Made by a program: the position numbers and the translations under genes
Shown: in pieces, positions 1-9,371 of the stretch
How positions within the stretch are numbered: the stretch's first letter is position 1
Layout: every line of letters starts with the position of its first letter
The notes under the pieces: model-generated
The model's database searches: none
What the model saw: only the letters and a program-made list of their open reading frames with translations
What the model was told of the DNA's origin: nothing
Assembly: GCA_964519385.1 (NCBI GenBank)
Contig: CAZFLR010000001.1
Span: 219,342 to 283,341, forward strand
Length of the DNA: 64,000 bases
Source: SVFI01 sp964519385
GTDB taxonomy: Bacteria; Bacillota; Clostridia; Lachnospirales; Lachnospiraceae
Direction: 5' to 3'

Positions 1-694
1 CCGCAGACTCAATCCCGTACATCAAGGATACAATTGCAAGAATTCCGCTTCCCGTTCCGACATCCAAAAGCCGTGTTTCAGGCGTGATAAACTTCTTAAG
101 CTGCCGAATACAAAGCTGGGTTGTCTCATGCATTCCGGTTCCGAACGCTGTTCCCGGATCAATATGGAGCACCTTTTTATCCTTGTCCTCTTCACGCACT
201 TCCTCCCATGACGGTGTCACAAGCAAATCATCAATGTAAAACTGATGAAAGAACTGTTTCCAGTTATTCATCCAGTCAATATCCTCTGTCTCTGACACGG
301 TAACCGTGCCTTCTCCGATATCCATAAACATGCGCAAATCATCCAGCTCACGCCTCATATCTTCTATCAGGGCTTCTATATCTACATGTTGTCCTGTGCT
401 AACTGCAAAATAGGAGTTGTCAACACCGGCAGAAACTCCTGCCTTCACCTGCTGTTGTTCCGCGTCTTTCTCGCCATCATCCTCCGGAACCTCCACGAAA
501 AAGCTGACATATGCCACTCCGTCATTTTCCGGTGCATCCGGAAGAATATCAACAAACATCTGCTCTTTTTCCCACGCTGTAAGCGGCACCTTATCTTCTA
601 TCTGCGCTCCTTCAAGACCCAGGTCATACATCGTGCTGATAATAATGTCTTCCGCCTCCGCGAGCGTCTTAATCGTAAGTTTCGTCCATTTCAT
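1..694 (-). CDS. prmA: Ribosomal protein L11 methyltransferase, 3' end cut by window
   Basis: PrmA transfers methyl groups from S-adenosylmethionine to ribosomal protein L11 in the cytoplasm. About 231 residues are visible from an ATG at 694 (MKWTKL); the C-terminal third lies outside the window. The N-terminal substrate-recognition part is followed by a family-typical segment (DWMNNWKQFF near residues 130-140), then DPGTAFGTGMHETT and the methyltransferase motif I LLDVGTGSGILAI near residues 213-225. The ribosome site is weak (AGGAAAC upstream of ATG). A sigma-A type promoter lies about 55 bases upstream, so the gene seems to start its own transcription unit. The family assignment is firm; the end is unseen. 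Confidence 0.93.
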   Translation of the reverse strand, partial: MKWTKLTIKTLAEAEDIIISTMYDLGLEGAQIEDKVPLTAWEKEQMFVDILPDAPENDGVAYVSFFVEVPEDDGEKDAEQQQVKAGVSAGVDNSYFAVSTGQHVDIEALIEDMRRELDDLRMFMDIGEGTVTVSETEDIDWMNNWKQFFHQFYIDDLLVTPSWEEVREEDKDKKVLHIDPGTAFGTGMHETTQLCIRQLKKFITPETRLLDVGTGSGILAIVSLMYGIESA

Positions 695-747
695 TCTCGT
701 TTCCTCACTGCATACATGTAACATTCTTTTTCCATAATCCGTCGCTC

Positions 748-776
748 ATTATATCATATTTTTCAAGACCGGACAA
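748..776 (-). promoter_or_regulatory. Sigma-A promoter for prmA
   Basis: Read on the minus strand, TTGTCC (776-771) and TATAAT (753-748) are separated by exactly 17 bases and lie just upstream of prmA. Sequence match only. Confidence 0.6.
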
Positions 777-784
777 TGCCGGCT

Positions 785-835
785 TCAAACAATGTGCACC
801 GCCGCTGTCACTGCTATGATTATCTTCTTTTTCAT
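785..835 (-). pseudogene. Signal-peptide stub coupled to the metallopeptidase frame
   Basis: The ATG at 835-833 overlaps the TGA stop of the metallopeptidase frame (GAATGA) and has a purine-rich ribosome site (GGAAGAGGA) directly in front. It reads MKKKIIIAVTAAVHIV and then meets TGA at 785. The first 16 residues look like the start of a Sec signal peptide, with a basic n-region and a hydrophobic core, but no mature protein follows. The simplest reading is the remnant of a downstream secreted-protein gene that was translationally coupled to the peptidase and then lost. It could also be a chance short frame. Confidence 0.35.
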
Positions 836-3693
836 TCCTCTTCCTCCTCGCTTTCCCACTCACAGAAAAACGGATACAGACTCCGGTTATTTCCGTCATC
901 CCATTTGCCGTTGCTGTACATATATGCATGATTCTGATGCAGATAAAGACCAAGCCCGTCATTTGGTTCACCGTCATCCCAGTTCTTGTACAGCGCAATT
1001 TCTCCCTCAAGAATCCATTTCCAGTTGCCTTCCCTCTCTCTGTCCGTAAAGCCTATAGCCGCATAATTGATTTCCTTCTCTGTAAGCCATCCGGCGAGAA
1101 AATCGTTCTCCTGTGGATCCCGGATACAAACCAGATGACCTCCTATCGAGCTACAGTATTGCTCCGCGCCCTCCCAGGTCAATACTGCCCCGAAAAGCTG
1201 GTAAGTATTTCCGTTAAATTCTCTCTGATATTCCGGACGATTCAGTAAGATAAGCTTCTCTTCCTTTTCCTGATTTCCGCTTATTCTGACCTCGTAATAT
1301 TGCTTCTCATATCGTTCCTCGTCTTCTCTTTCATCCAGCACCTCGATGTAATACTCGCCTGCTCTTATATTCTCCCATGTGCACCTGCCGTCTTCCCCGG
1401 TTTTTGTCTGTGCAATTATTTTTGAATCGGTTATACTGTTTCCCCTGCGCAGAAACAGCCTGATTCCTTCCAGTTTCTCTGCGCTAAATGCATCACAAAC
1501 GCTGCATTCCAGGGAAATATCCGCAAGCTCCAGCCCAATATAGCCAAGATTATAGGTCATTTCACCTTTCTCAAAGGTAACATCTATTGTCTCGCTTTTA
1601 TAACCCGATTTTTTTATAATGATTGTCAGGCCTGATTTCCGGTTTGTCTTGATAACAAATCCTTTGTTTTCGTATTCCACCTCTGTATCCTTATTTCCTG
1701 CGACAATCACCTGATAATCCCTCAGCAGCGGATTATCCGACATGTCATCTGTTCCGTCCTTTTCCACCACGATTCCTTTAATCAGCCGGTCATACCCGAC
1801 AGTATCTGTGTTCGGTGCAAAGGCTGTACGCTCATCAGGTATTCCTGCCTGATCAAAAACCCTTCTAACAGCCGTAATCCTATCATAAGAGAAATGCATA
1901 TCCAATGCCGCTTTAACGACCGCATAGCGGACGCGCTCATAATAATTGGTATCCTCTTCCTCCTTATCCGAATTCACAATATATTTCATAGAGCCATACC
2001 AGAGTCGGGCCAGCTCATCGTTCGTAAGCCCCAAATCCTGCTGAATCTGATATGCCGCATGTCCGATTACCGTGCTGTTTCTGTGAACATATGAACTGGC
2101 ATTCTTCTCATTCTTCTCCTTATCTTTGTCTTCAATAAAAGTGTACCAGTACTTTCCAAAGCACACCGAAGGGTGCCCGTTGACGGAAGGGTCCTTTAGA
2201 TTACGCGAGCCGGTGTATCCCGCATGGCTGTCTCCGTGAATCCACCATTCCTCCTTCCCCTCGGCATCCGCCTCCGCAAGACCTCCCAGAATATCCGCGT
2301 AAGCCTCATCCATCGCTCCGGCTTCCAACTCAGAAAACTTAGCCGGCACTATCTCGTGCATAACTCCATGGGTGAATTCATGTGCTATCACATCAAGTCC
2401 CCTTGCATAACCCCCGTTTTTCCCGGAACCAATTTCAAAGAACTTCGTATCCATCTTTTTATTTGAATAATATGCCGCATTACACCACTCATTTCCATAG
2501 TTAGCATAGACTTCAATTTTCCTGCCATTTCCATCAAAGGAAATCCAATTATGCTTGTTTTTGTAATAATCATATGCCTTTGCAAAATTCCGCAGACTGT
2601 AAAAGACCACATCATCCGAAAAACCCTCCGTATCGCTCTGTGCCACCCTGCAGCTTTCAACGATTGTGCTCTGCTGTGCATCATAGACATATATGTTTCT
2701 GGAGAGATCCGCAGCAATGTAATTTCCCTCATAGCCTGCATAGGCTCCGTTTTCCTTATCCTCATCAGTCAGGTGTGCTCCGGATGTCGTCATGCTTCCG
2801 TCTGCATTAGATATGTCTGCAGGTGTCGCATACATTACACCATCCTCCATGCGTATGATTTTTCCTGTGCCGTCCTCTGCCAGCACATCATAGGCACTGC
2901 CGTCAATAATTACATCCAGACTCCATGCGGGCTTATATCCTTCTCCGTCATTATACAGCAAAAGCTCACTTCCCAAAAGCTGTACATCCTTGTATGCTTC
3001 CTTCAATATCTGTACTACACCTTCACTGTCAAGCACCGGCTCTGTTTCCGCTTCAATTCCTTTTATAAAGCCTGCTGCCAGATAATCTGCATACCCTTCT
3101 TCCCCCGTGCTTACAATCACGTCACCGCCAAAGACCCTTACGCCTTTATAATATTGACTCATTCTAAATACGGTTCCGTCCTCATGCGAAATTCTCCGGT
3201 ATACCTTAAAATCATCCGTCTCTTCATCTGCTCCCATCCAGCCGGCAACACCCCACACGGCGTTTACAGCCTCCTGTTCTGTCTCGACCCGCTCCGGCGT
3301 AAAGCGGCCGTAAATATAGCTCAGGGTCTCTCCTCCGTCATCCGAAAGAAGCTCAGCTCCTCCTTCCGGATTCCATTCCAGAAGCTCCTCCTGCGTAATC
3401 TGCCGTCTTTGCGCTTCTACCTCCTGTTTCAGAATCCAAAGCTCAAATTCTTTCTGTATGGTAAGAGTGCCTTGTTGAATCGTCGCCGTCAGTGTCACGC
3501 CACAGCTCTGCTCCGGTCTTGTCACCTTTCCCTGCGGACTGACAAGTCCTGCATCAGAGCTTTCCCATGTCACTTTTCCTCCCCAGACTGCTGTGGCAGG
3601 TAATGTTACATCCTGTGTAACTGCATATTTATTGTCATTTTCCGCATATATAATTTCAAGTGCCTCAAACTCCTGCGCAAGCTCTTCCTCCTT
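832..3693 (-). pseudogene. M4 (thermolysin-type) metallopeptidase with C-type lectin domain, 5' end missing
   Basis: An open frame of 953 codons runs from a stop at 3694-3696 to TGA at 832. It has no ATG or TTG near its beginning and no signal peptide; the first usable codon is GTG at 3573, inside an Ig-like domain. Visible parts in order are an atrophied bacterial Ig-like domain (residues 10-80), a fungalysin/thermolysin-type propeptide region (130-260), and an M4 catalytic domain with HEFTH near 438-442, the third zinc ligand region GAMDEAYADILGG and VHRNS near 534. A carboxypeptidase-regulatory/Cna-B-like domain (720-800) and a C-type lectin fold ending WDDGNNRSLYPFFCEWE follow. Zinc and catalytic residues look intact, so damage is limited to the N terminus. 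Such enzymes are normally secreted; without an export signal this copy is probably non-functional or very recently truncated. Confidence 0.7.
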
Positions 3694-3725
3694 TTAAGAC
3701 TCAAAAGATAATAATGTGTCAGTGT

Positions 3726-3734
3726 ATTATAGCA
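3726..3734 (-). promoter_or_regulatory. Extended -10 promoter-like box before the peptidase frame
   Basis: TGCTATAAT is present on the minus strand (3734-3726), matching TGnTATAAT, with no good -35 at 17 bases. It lies between the dnaJ terminator and the peptidase frame. An AAAAGGAGG ribosome-site-like run follows at about 3689-3697, but no in-frame start codon comes after it. Confidence 0.3.
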
Positions 3735-3784
3735 ATTCAGAGGCTGAAAAAATATTGGTTTTTGTTGGTTGTTTATATTTTTTT

Positions 3785-3837
3785 AAAGAAAAAGACAGTC
3801 ACTCTGACGAAAAATTCATTCGTCAAAGCGACTGTCT
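3785..3837 (-). terminator. Rho-independent terminator of the dnaK operon
   Basis: An 18-base stem, 3793-3810 with 3820-3837, has two internal mismatches and a nine-base loop, and is followed on the minus strand by a U-rich run (3792-3785). It sits just after the dnaJ stop. Confidence 0.85.
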
Positions 3838-3859
3838 CCTTTCAAGCACTGTCCTTTAT

Positions 3860-5062
3860 CTATCGGAACAATCCTTTTTTCTTTTTAGAACCCTTGCCGG
3901 AACCGGAATCCTTTGGTTCCCCGGAATCATTGTCTTTTTTGCTTTCTGTATATTCCTTTACTGCCTCAAGCGTATTTCCCGTCTCTGCATCAAACCGGCG
4001 AAGAAGCTCCTTCGCCTCACCCGACAACTTCTCAGGAACCTGTACAACGAGTGTCACATAATGATCACCGCGTACATTTTTATCGCGAAGCGAAGGCACA
4101 CCTTTTCCCTTTAAACGTACCTTCGTATCGGTCTGTGTACCTGCTTTTACGTCGTACACAACCCTTCCGTCCACTGTATCAATCAGAATCTCACCGCCGA
4201 GTGCTGCCACAGCAAATGATACCGGAACGGTGGAATAAATGTTGTAATCCTGTCTCTGGAAAATCGGATGGCGTTGCACCATAACCTCCACGAGAAGGTC
4301 TCCTCTCGGACCGCCGTTTACTCCCGGCTCACCCTTTTCACGGATACGGATACTCTGTCCGTGGTCGATACCGGCCGGAATCGTCACCTGAATCTTCTTA
4401 CGGTTTGACACGTAACCGGAGCCGTGACACTCGCTGCACTTCTCCTTGATGACCTGACCGCTTCCGTTACAATCCGGACATGTCTGCACATTGCGGACCG
4501 TTCCGAAAAATGATTGCTGTGTAAATACTACCTGTCCTTTGCCTCCGCACTTTGAACACGTTGTCTTGCTTGTTCCCGGTTTTGCGCCGCTGCCTTTACA
4601 GGTAGGACAACTGTCTTTTAACGTCAGCTCGATTTCTTTCTCAACACCGAACACAGCCTCTTCAAACGTAATACGGACGCTTGTGCGCACATTGGAGCCC
4701 TTCATCGGGCCGTTGCTTGCACGGCGACGGCTTCCGCCGCCAAACATATCTCCGAAAATATCTCCAAAAATATCCGTAAAATCAGTACCGCTGAAATCAA
4801 AGCCGCCGAAGCCGCCTCCGGCACCGCCCTGTTCAAACGCAGCATGACCAAACTGGTCATACTGTCGTTTCTTTTCCGGATCACTGAGAATCGCATATGC
4901 CTCGGAGGCCTCCTTAAACTTCTTCTCTGCCTCCTGATCACCCGGATTCATATCCGGATGATACTTTTTCGCAAGTGCCCTGTATGCTTTTTTAATCGCC
5001 GCATCATCGGCGTTTTTATCTACGCCTAAGACTTCATAATAGTCTCGTTTCTGCTCTGCCAT
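3860..5062 (-). CDS. dnaJ: Chaperone DnaJ (Hsp40)
   Basis: DnaJ is the co-chaperone that delivers unfolded substrates to DnaK and stimulates its ATPase. The 400-residue protein has a J domain at residues 5-70 with the HPD triad (KKYHPDMNPG), then a Gly/Phe-rich linker (GGAGGGFGGFDF). A zinc domain follows with four CxxCxGxG repeats (CPTCKGSG, CSKCGGKG, CPDCNGSG, CSECHGSG), then the C-terminal substrate domains. The tail is a charged low-complexity extension ending KKKKGLFR, longer than in many relatives. It follows dnaK by only 9 bases, its GAGG ribosome site lies inside the dnaK end, and the operon terminator follows. It is probably controlled by HrcA through the upstream CIRCE. Confidence 0.98.
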   Translation of the reverse strand: MAEQKRDYYEVLGVDKNADDAAIKKAYRALAKKYHPDMNPGDQEAEKKFKEASEAYAILSDPEKKRQYDQFGHAAFEQGGAGGGFGGFDFSGTDFTDIFGDIFGDMFGGGSRRRASNGPMKGSNVRTSVRITFEEAVFGVEKEIELTLKDSCPTCKGSGAKPGTSKTTCSKCGGKGQVVFTQQSFFGTVRNVQTCPDCNGSGQVIKEKCSECHGSGYVSNRKKIQVTIPAGIDHGQSIRIREKGEPGVNGGPRGDLLVEVMVQRHPIFQRQDYNIYSTVPVSFAVAALGGEILIDTVDGRVVYDVKAGTQTDTKVRLKGKGVPSLRDKNVRGDHYVTLVVQVPEKLSGEAKELLRRFDAETGNTLEAVKEYTESKKDNDSGEPKDSGSGKGSKKKKGLFR

Positions 5063-5071
5063 AACGCTTCA

Positions 5072-6940
5072 TTAAACCTCTCTGTAATCTCCGTCCACTA
5101 CGTCGCCTTCCGGCTCGCTGTCTGCCTGAGTTGCTCCCATATCCGGAGCTGCTCCCTGCGCACCCTGGGCTGCACCCTGAGCCTGCTCATACATCTTTGT
5201 AAAAAGTGTCTGGGCAGAATTCGTGAGTTTTTCTTTCTTTGCCTTCATCTCAGCAACCTGAGCTTCTGTCATTTCCTGGTCCTTCGTTGAATCAAGGAAT
5301 GCTTTCAAATCCGCAAGGTCAGCTTCTACAGGAGCTTTTTCACTCTCTGTCAGTTTATCTCCCACTTCACTGAGAGCCTTCTCTGTCTGGAAAGCAAAGG
5401 AATCCGCATCGTTTCTTGCATCTACTGCCTCTCTGCGCGCCTTATCCTGTGCTTCATACTCAGCCGCTTCCTTTACTGCCTTATCGATTTCATCATCTGA
5501 CATATTAGAACCTGCTGTAATTGTAATGTGCTGTTCTTTTCCTGTTCCGAGATCCTTTGCGGATACATTTACGATACCGTTGGCATCAATATCGAAGGTT
5601 ACTTCAATCTGCGGAATTCCGCGAGGAGCCGGAGCAATACCGTCAAGACGGAACTGTCCTAATGATTTATTATCTCTTGCGAACTGTCTCTCACCCTGAA
5701 CTACATTGATATCAACTGCGCTCTGGTTGTCAGCCGCTGTAGAGAAAATCTGGCTCTTCTTTGTAGGAATTGTTGTATTTCTCTCAATAAGTCTTGTAGC
5801 TACACCACCCATAGTCTCGATGGAAAGTGAAAGCGGAGTAACATCAAGAAGAAGGATGTCGCCTGCGCCTGCATCGCCTGCAAGCTTACCGCCCTGAACG
5901 GAAGCCCCGAGTGCCACACATTCATCCGGATTTAATGTCTTATTCGGCTCATGTCCTGTCAACTGTTTTACTTTATCCTGTACTGCCGGGATACGTGTAG
6001 AACCACCTACAAGTAACACCTTTCCAAGCTCTGAAGCTGTAATTCCTGCATCCTTTAACGCATTCTGAACCGGAATTGCTGTTCTCTCTACCAGATCATG
6101 TGTCAATTCGTCAAATTTCGCTCTTGTAAGGTTCATATCAAAGTGAAGCGGTCCGTTTGCATTCATGCTGATAAACGGAAGGTTGATATTCGTTGTTGTT
6201 GCAGATGATAACTCTTTTTTCGCTTTTTCAGCCGCTTCTTTTAATCTCTGAAGAGCCATCTTATCTGTAGAAAGGTCTACACCGTTAGCTGCCTTAAACT
6301 CAGCAATCATCCAATCGATAACCTTCTGGTCAAAATCATCACCACCAAGACGTGTATCACCATTGGTAGATAATACTTCAATAACACCGTCTCCGATTTC
6401 GATGATGGAAACGTCAAATGTACCTCCGCCTAAGTCGTAAACCATAATCTTCTGCTCTTTTTCATTATCCAGACCATAAGCAAGTGCTGCTGCCGTCGGC
6501 TCGTTGATGATACGTTTTACTTCAAGGCCGGCAATCTTACCTGCATCCTTGGTTGCCTGACGCTGTGCGTCATTAAAATATGCCGGAACCGTGATAACTG
6601 CCTCTGTCACTTTTTCACCGAGGTAGCTTTCAGCGTCCGCTTTCAATTTCTGAAGAATCATAGCTGAAATCTGCTGTGGGGAATATTTCTTTCCTTCAAT
6701 ATTGCGTCCGTTGTCTGTACCCATATCTCTCTTGATGGATGCAATTGTATTATCTGCGTTTGTAACCGCCTGACGTTTTGCAGGTTCACCGACAAGTCTC
6801 TCCCCGTTTTTTGTAAAAGCAACTACAGACGGTGTTGTTCTGGCTCCCTCTGTATTTGCAATAACTGTAGGCTTACCACCTTCCATTACCGCTACACAAC
6901 TGTTTGTTGTTCCTAAGTCAATACCAATAATTTTGCTCAT
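5072..6940 (-). CDS. dnaK: Molecular chaperone DnaK (Hsp70)
   Basis: This ATP-driven chaperone binds exposed hydrophobic segments of proteins. The 622 residues begin MSKIIGIDLGTTNSCVAV, the first phosphate-binding loop, and include the nucleotide-binding signatures DLGGGTFDVSIIE and LVGGSTRIPAVQ. A substrate-binding domain (LLLDVTPLSLSIETMGG) and a lid ending in a Gly/Ala/Gln-rich segment and DVVDGDYREV complete it. As in other Gram-positive DnaKs, the insert in subdomain IIB is short. The start is supported by TTAGGAGGAAAAGAT before ATG. It lies between grpE and dnaJ in the standard class I heat-shock operon. Confidence 0.99.
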   Translation of the reverse strand: MSKIIGIDLGTTNSCVAVMEGGKPTVIANTEGARTTPSVVAFTKNGERLVGEPAKRQAVTNADNTIASIKRDMGTDNGRNIEGKKYSPQQISAMILQKLKADAESYLGEKVTEAVITVPAYFNDAQRQATKDAGKIAGLEVKRIINEPTAAALAYGLDNEKEQKIMVYDLGGGTFDVSIIEIGDGVIEVLSTNGDTRLGGDDFDQKVIDWMIAEFKAANGVDLSTDKMALQRLKEAAEKAKKELSSATTTNINLPFISMNANGPLHFDMNLTRAKFDELTHDLVERTAIPVQNALKDAGITASELGKVLLVGGSTRIPAVQDKVKQLTGHEPNKTLNPDECVALGASVQGGKLAGDAGAGDILLLDVTPLSLSIETMGGVATRLIERNTTIPTKKSQIFSTAADNQSAVDINVVQGERQFARDNKSLGQFRLDGIAPAPRGIPQIEVTFDIDANGIVNVSAKDLGTGKEQHITITAGSNMSDDEIDKAVKEAAEYEAQDKARREAVDARNDADSFAFQTEKALSEVGDKLTESEKAPVEADLADLKAFLDSTKDQEMTEAQVAEMKAKKEKLTNSAQTLFTKMYEQAQGAAQGAQGAAPDMGATQADSEPEGDVVDGDYREV

Positions 6941-6985
6941 ATCTTTTCCTCCTAAATTATATGAATGTTAATTGTTCTCATGTCA

Positions 6986-7621
6986 CTACTGTACAACTGC
7001 TACCATACTGTGTCTGAGTACGGTGTCTTTATAGGTGTATCCCTTCATCAGCTCCTGTGCCACAATACCTGTTTCATACTCCTGACTCTCCACCTGCATC
7101 ACCGCGTTGTGGAAATTCGGATCAAATTCTTTTCCGATTGCCTCAATCGGTTTTACGCCAATCGACTCGAGCTCTGTCATGAGTTGCTTGTAAATCATCT
7201 GCATACCGTCCGCAAAGGCTTTCTCGCCGTCCTCCGGTACCGTCATCAGTCCTCTTTCAAAGTTGTCAACGACCGGAAGGATTTTTTCAAGTACATTTTT
7301 GGCACCCATATCAAACATCTGTGCTTTTTCCTTTTCGCTTCGGTTTCGGAAATTTTCAAATTCCGCAAGCTGACGTTTCACCTTGTCTTCCAGCTCGTCA
7401 ATCTTCTCTTTTGCTTTATCCTTCTCTTTTTTCTTCTTATCCTTCCCAAAAATTCCGGAGGCTTTTTCTTCCCCGGATTCCGGAGCTTCTGCCTCTTCTG
7501 TCTCTTCCGTCTCTTCCGTTCCGGCTTCTGCTTCCGCAGTTTCTTTTTCTTTCTCTTTTGCTGCAGCCTCCTGTGCGTCCTTAATCGCCTGCTTCACTGC
7601 GTCTTCTTTTTTATCTGCCAT
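6986..7621 (-). CDS. grpE: Nucleotide exchange factor GrpE
   Basis: GrpE releases ADP from DnaK and resets the chaperone cycle. The 211-residue protein has a long, strongly acidic, low-complexity first third (residues 1-70, Glu/Ala/Lys-rich). A coiled-coil stalk follows (DELEDKVKRQLAEFENFRNR), and the C-terminal beta domain has the family pattern FDPNFHNAVMQVE and GYTYKDTVLRHSMVAV. It follows hrcA by 17 bases and precedes dnaK by 45 bases. The ribosome site is a modest AAGGAATGAGGAA. Confidence 0.97.
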   Translation of the reverse strand: MADKKEDAVKQAIKDAQEAAAKEKEKETAEAEAGTEETEETEEAEAPESGEEKASGIFGKDKKKKEKDKAKEKIDELEDKVKRQLAEFENFRNRSEKEKAQMFDMGAKNVLEKILPVVDNFERGLMTVPEDGEKAFADGMQMIYKQLMTELESIGVKPIEAIGKEFDPNFHNAVMQVESQEYETGIVAQELMKGYTYKDTVLRHSMVAVVQ

Positions 7622-7638
7622 TTCCTCATTCCTTTCGG

Positions 7639-8673
7639 CTATTCATTTTTATCATACAAATTATCCAACTGATGCATCAGCCCCTTGAGAGAATCCACAA
7701 CCTTTTCGTAATTCATACGCTTCGGTCCTATAATACCAATCGTTCCCCGCATTCCTTCTCCCAATTCGTAGGTTGCAGTGACAACACTGCAGTCTTTAAT
7801 GCCGGAAACCGGAGATTCCTCTCCAATATATACCTGGATTCCGTGACTTTCAGAATTCGTAAGCGTTTCCTTTACGAGAGAGCTCAGCATCTGTTTCTCC
7901 TCAAAGGCATCTATAATTTCACTCGCCTTCTGATTATCTGCCAGCTCCGGATAACGGAAGATGTTCTTCGCTCCCGAGGTATAAATTTCCAGTTCATCGT
8001 CATCCCCTTTGATTGCATCTGCCACCGCATCAATCACATCACTTATGATATCCTCATGGACACCTGCCTGCTGTTTGAGCCGTGCAATCATTGCAAGATT
8101 AATTTCCGAAATGGACAATCCCCCGAGCGAGCTGTTAAGCATGATATTCAGCTTCAAAATGGTTTCGTCATCAAGGTATTCATTCATGTGAATGATGTTA
8201 TTCTTAATGATATTTCCCTCTACCATAATGACCGCAATAAGCTGATGCTTATCTACCCGTGAAAGCTGGATGAATTTGACCTTATTTCCCTGTACCGCCG
8301 GTGCAGAAATCATCGCCGCGTAGTTCGTATCATTTGCAAGGACCCTTGCCACACGTTTCAGCATGGCATCCATCTTCTCTTCCTTTTCCAAAAGAAGCTC
8401 TTTCATCTCTTTTACTTCTTTTTCTTTGGCCTCCATCATCGTGTCAACATAAAGACGATATCCTTTATCGGAAGGAATACGCCCCGCCGATGTATGGGGC
8501 TGGAGAATGTAGCCAAGCTCCTCCAGATCTGCCATCTCATTCCTTATCGTTGCAGAGCTCAGATTTAAGTCTGTGTACTTTGAAATGGTACGGCTTCCGA
8601 CCGGTTCACCGGTCTCCAGATAATTAAGAACAATTGCCTGAAGGATTTTCATCTTCCTGTTATCAATTTCCAC
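7639..8673 (-). CDS. hrcA: Heat-inducible transcription repressor HrcA
   Basis: HrcA binds the CIRCE operator and represses class I heat-shock genes, sensing free chaperone capacity. The 344 residues start with a winged-helix DNA-binding domain (KMKILQAIVLNYLETGEPVGSRTISK, then LSSATIRNEMADLEELGY). The dimerisation and GAF-like domains follow, with GMRGTIGIIGPKRMNYEKVVDSL at the C terminus. The start is GTG at 8673 with GAGGTG upstream. It is the first gene of the operon and is itself preceded by a perfect CIRCE, so it is autoregulated. Confidence 0.98.
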   Translation of the reverse strand: MEIDNRKMKILQAIVLNYLETGEPVGSRTISKYTDLNLSSATIRNEMADLEELGYILQPHTSAGRIPSDKGYRLYVDTMMEAKEKEVKEMKELLLEKEEKMDAMLKRVARVLANDTNYAAMISAPAVQGNKVKFIQLSRVDKHQLIAVIMVEGNIIKNNIIHMNEYLDDETILKLNIMLNSSLGGLSISEINLAMIARLKQQAGVHEDIISDVIDAVADAIKGDDDELEIYTSGAKNIFRYPELADNQKASEIIDAFEEKQMLSSLVKETLTNSESHGIQVYIGEESPVSGIKDCSVVTATYELGEGMRGTIGIIGPKRMNYEKVVDSLKGLMHQLDNLYDKNE

Positions 8674-8695
8674 CGTATCACCTCTTCTTTCTTTG

Positions 8696-8722
8696 TTAGC
8701 ACTCGTTGGATTTGAGTGCTAA
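8696..8722 (-). promoter_or_regulatory. CIRCE operator (HrcA binding site)
   Basis: TTAGCACTC, nine bases, then GAGTGCTAA: a perfect match to the known CIRCE inverted repeat, 23 bases upstream of the hrcA start and just downstream of the promoter. Confidence 0.97.
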
Positions 8723-8737
8723 CATTTTCTAAACATA

Positions 8738-8766
8738 GTTATATCATCCGGGCTTTTTATTGTCAA
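8738..8766 (-). promoter_or_regulatory. Sigma-A promoter of hrcA-grpE-dnaK-dnaJ
   Basis: On the minus strand, TTGACA (8766-8761) and TATAAC (8743-8738) with a 17-base spacer. Transcription would start near 8731, so the CIRCE lies in the untranslated leader, the usual place for this repressor. Confidence 0.88.
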
Positions 8767-8792
8767 CACCATTGCAAAAAAAGAATTCTAAA

Positions 8793-8835
8793 AAAAATAT
8801 AAAAAGAGAACCGATACATATTATGCATCGGTTCT
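8793..8835 (-). terminator. Rho-independent terminator of the DUF6465-like gene
   Basis: Arms AGAACCGATGCAT and ATGTATCGGTTCT on the minus strand (8835-8823 and 8819-8807) with a three-base loop, followed by a U-rich run read from 8806 downward. It lies 28 bases after the stop. Confidence 0.85.
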
Positions 8836-8862
8836 GAAGATTTTTATACTATGTAATTGAGA

Positions 8863-9288
8863 TTAGATGGCAAAGCATCCTGTTACATTTCCGTTAATCA
8901 CGTAGTATACTGCGTTCTCTTCCGGTTTTACATATAAGTCAACTGTCTTGAAATCAGCAACCTTTTTACCGAGATCATACTGCCATACATCTTTCGCGAT
9001 TTTAACGAAATCTTCTGTCTTATACTCTTTTCCGTCAAACTGTAAGCTTACATTCGCTTTTACTTCCTCTTTCTTAGCAGGTGCTGCAGCTTTCTTTACA
9101 GGCGCCTTCTTAGCTGTTTCTTTCTTTACAGTCTCTTTCTTAGCAGGTGCTTTCTTAACTGCTTCCTTTTTCACTGTTTCCTTCTTAGCTTCTGCTTTAA
9201 CTTCTGCCTTTGCCTCAACAGGTTTTGTAGCTGCTACCGCCTTTGCAACCGGTTTTGCTGTTGCTACTGCCTTCTTAACGTCTGCCAT
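8863..9288 (-). CDS. DUF6465-like protein with Lys/Ala-rich histone-H1-like tail
   Basis: The 141-residue protein has two parts. Residues 1-75 are almost only Lys, Ala, Val, Pro, Glu and Thr, built of repeated KKETVKKEAVKKAPAKKE-type units. Residues 78-141 form a compact domain (VSLQFDGKEYKTEDFVKIA to LYVKPEENAVYYVINGNVTG) that I recognise as the DUF6465 type common in Lachnospiraceae; this recall could be wrong. The tail resembles histone-H1-like or nucleoid-associated basic tails, so nucleic-acid binding is a reasonable inference without direct proof. A very strong promoter, a good AAGGAG ribosome site and a clean terminator make it a monocistronic, probably abundant product. Confidence 0.8.
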   Translation of the reverse strand: MADVKKAVATAKPVAKAVAATKPVEAKAEVKAEAKKETVKKEAVKKAPAKKETVKKETAKKAPVKKAAAPAKKEEVKANVSLQFDGKEYKTEDFVKIAKDVWQYDLGKKVADFKTVDLYVKPEENAVYYVINGNVTGCFAI

Positions 9289-9371
9289 TGTGATAATCTC
9301 CTTTCACACTGTTATTCAAACAATTATTATCTTAATCTGTTTGATGCATCTCTTTTAATTTTTACGCGTTT

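Noticed and set aside
3571..3573. GTG as start of the metallopeptidase
   Set aside because: It lies inside a recognisable Ig-like domain (KVTWESSDAG), with no ribosome site; the open frame continues 40 codons upstream.
2551..3603. 350-codon plus-strand frame opposite the peptidase
   Set aside because: Antisense shadow: no ribosome site, Cys/His/Ile-rich composition typical of reverse frames, while the minus frame has clear domains.
3660..3700. AAAAGGAGG plus TTG as a true start before the peptidase
   Set aside because: The TTG six bases after GGAGG is in another frame and stops after about 24 codons.
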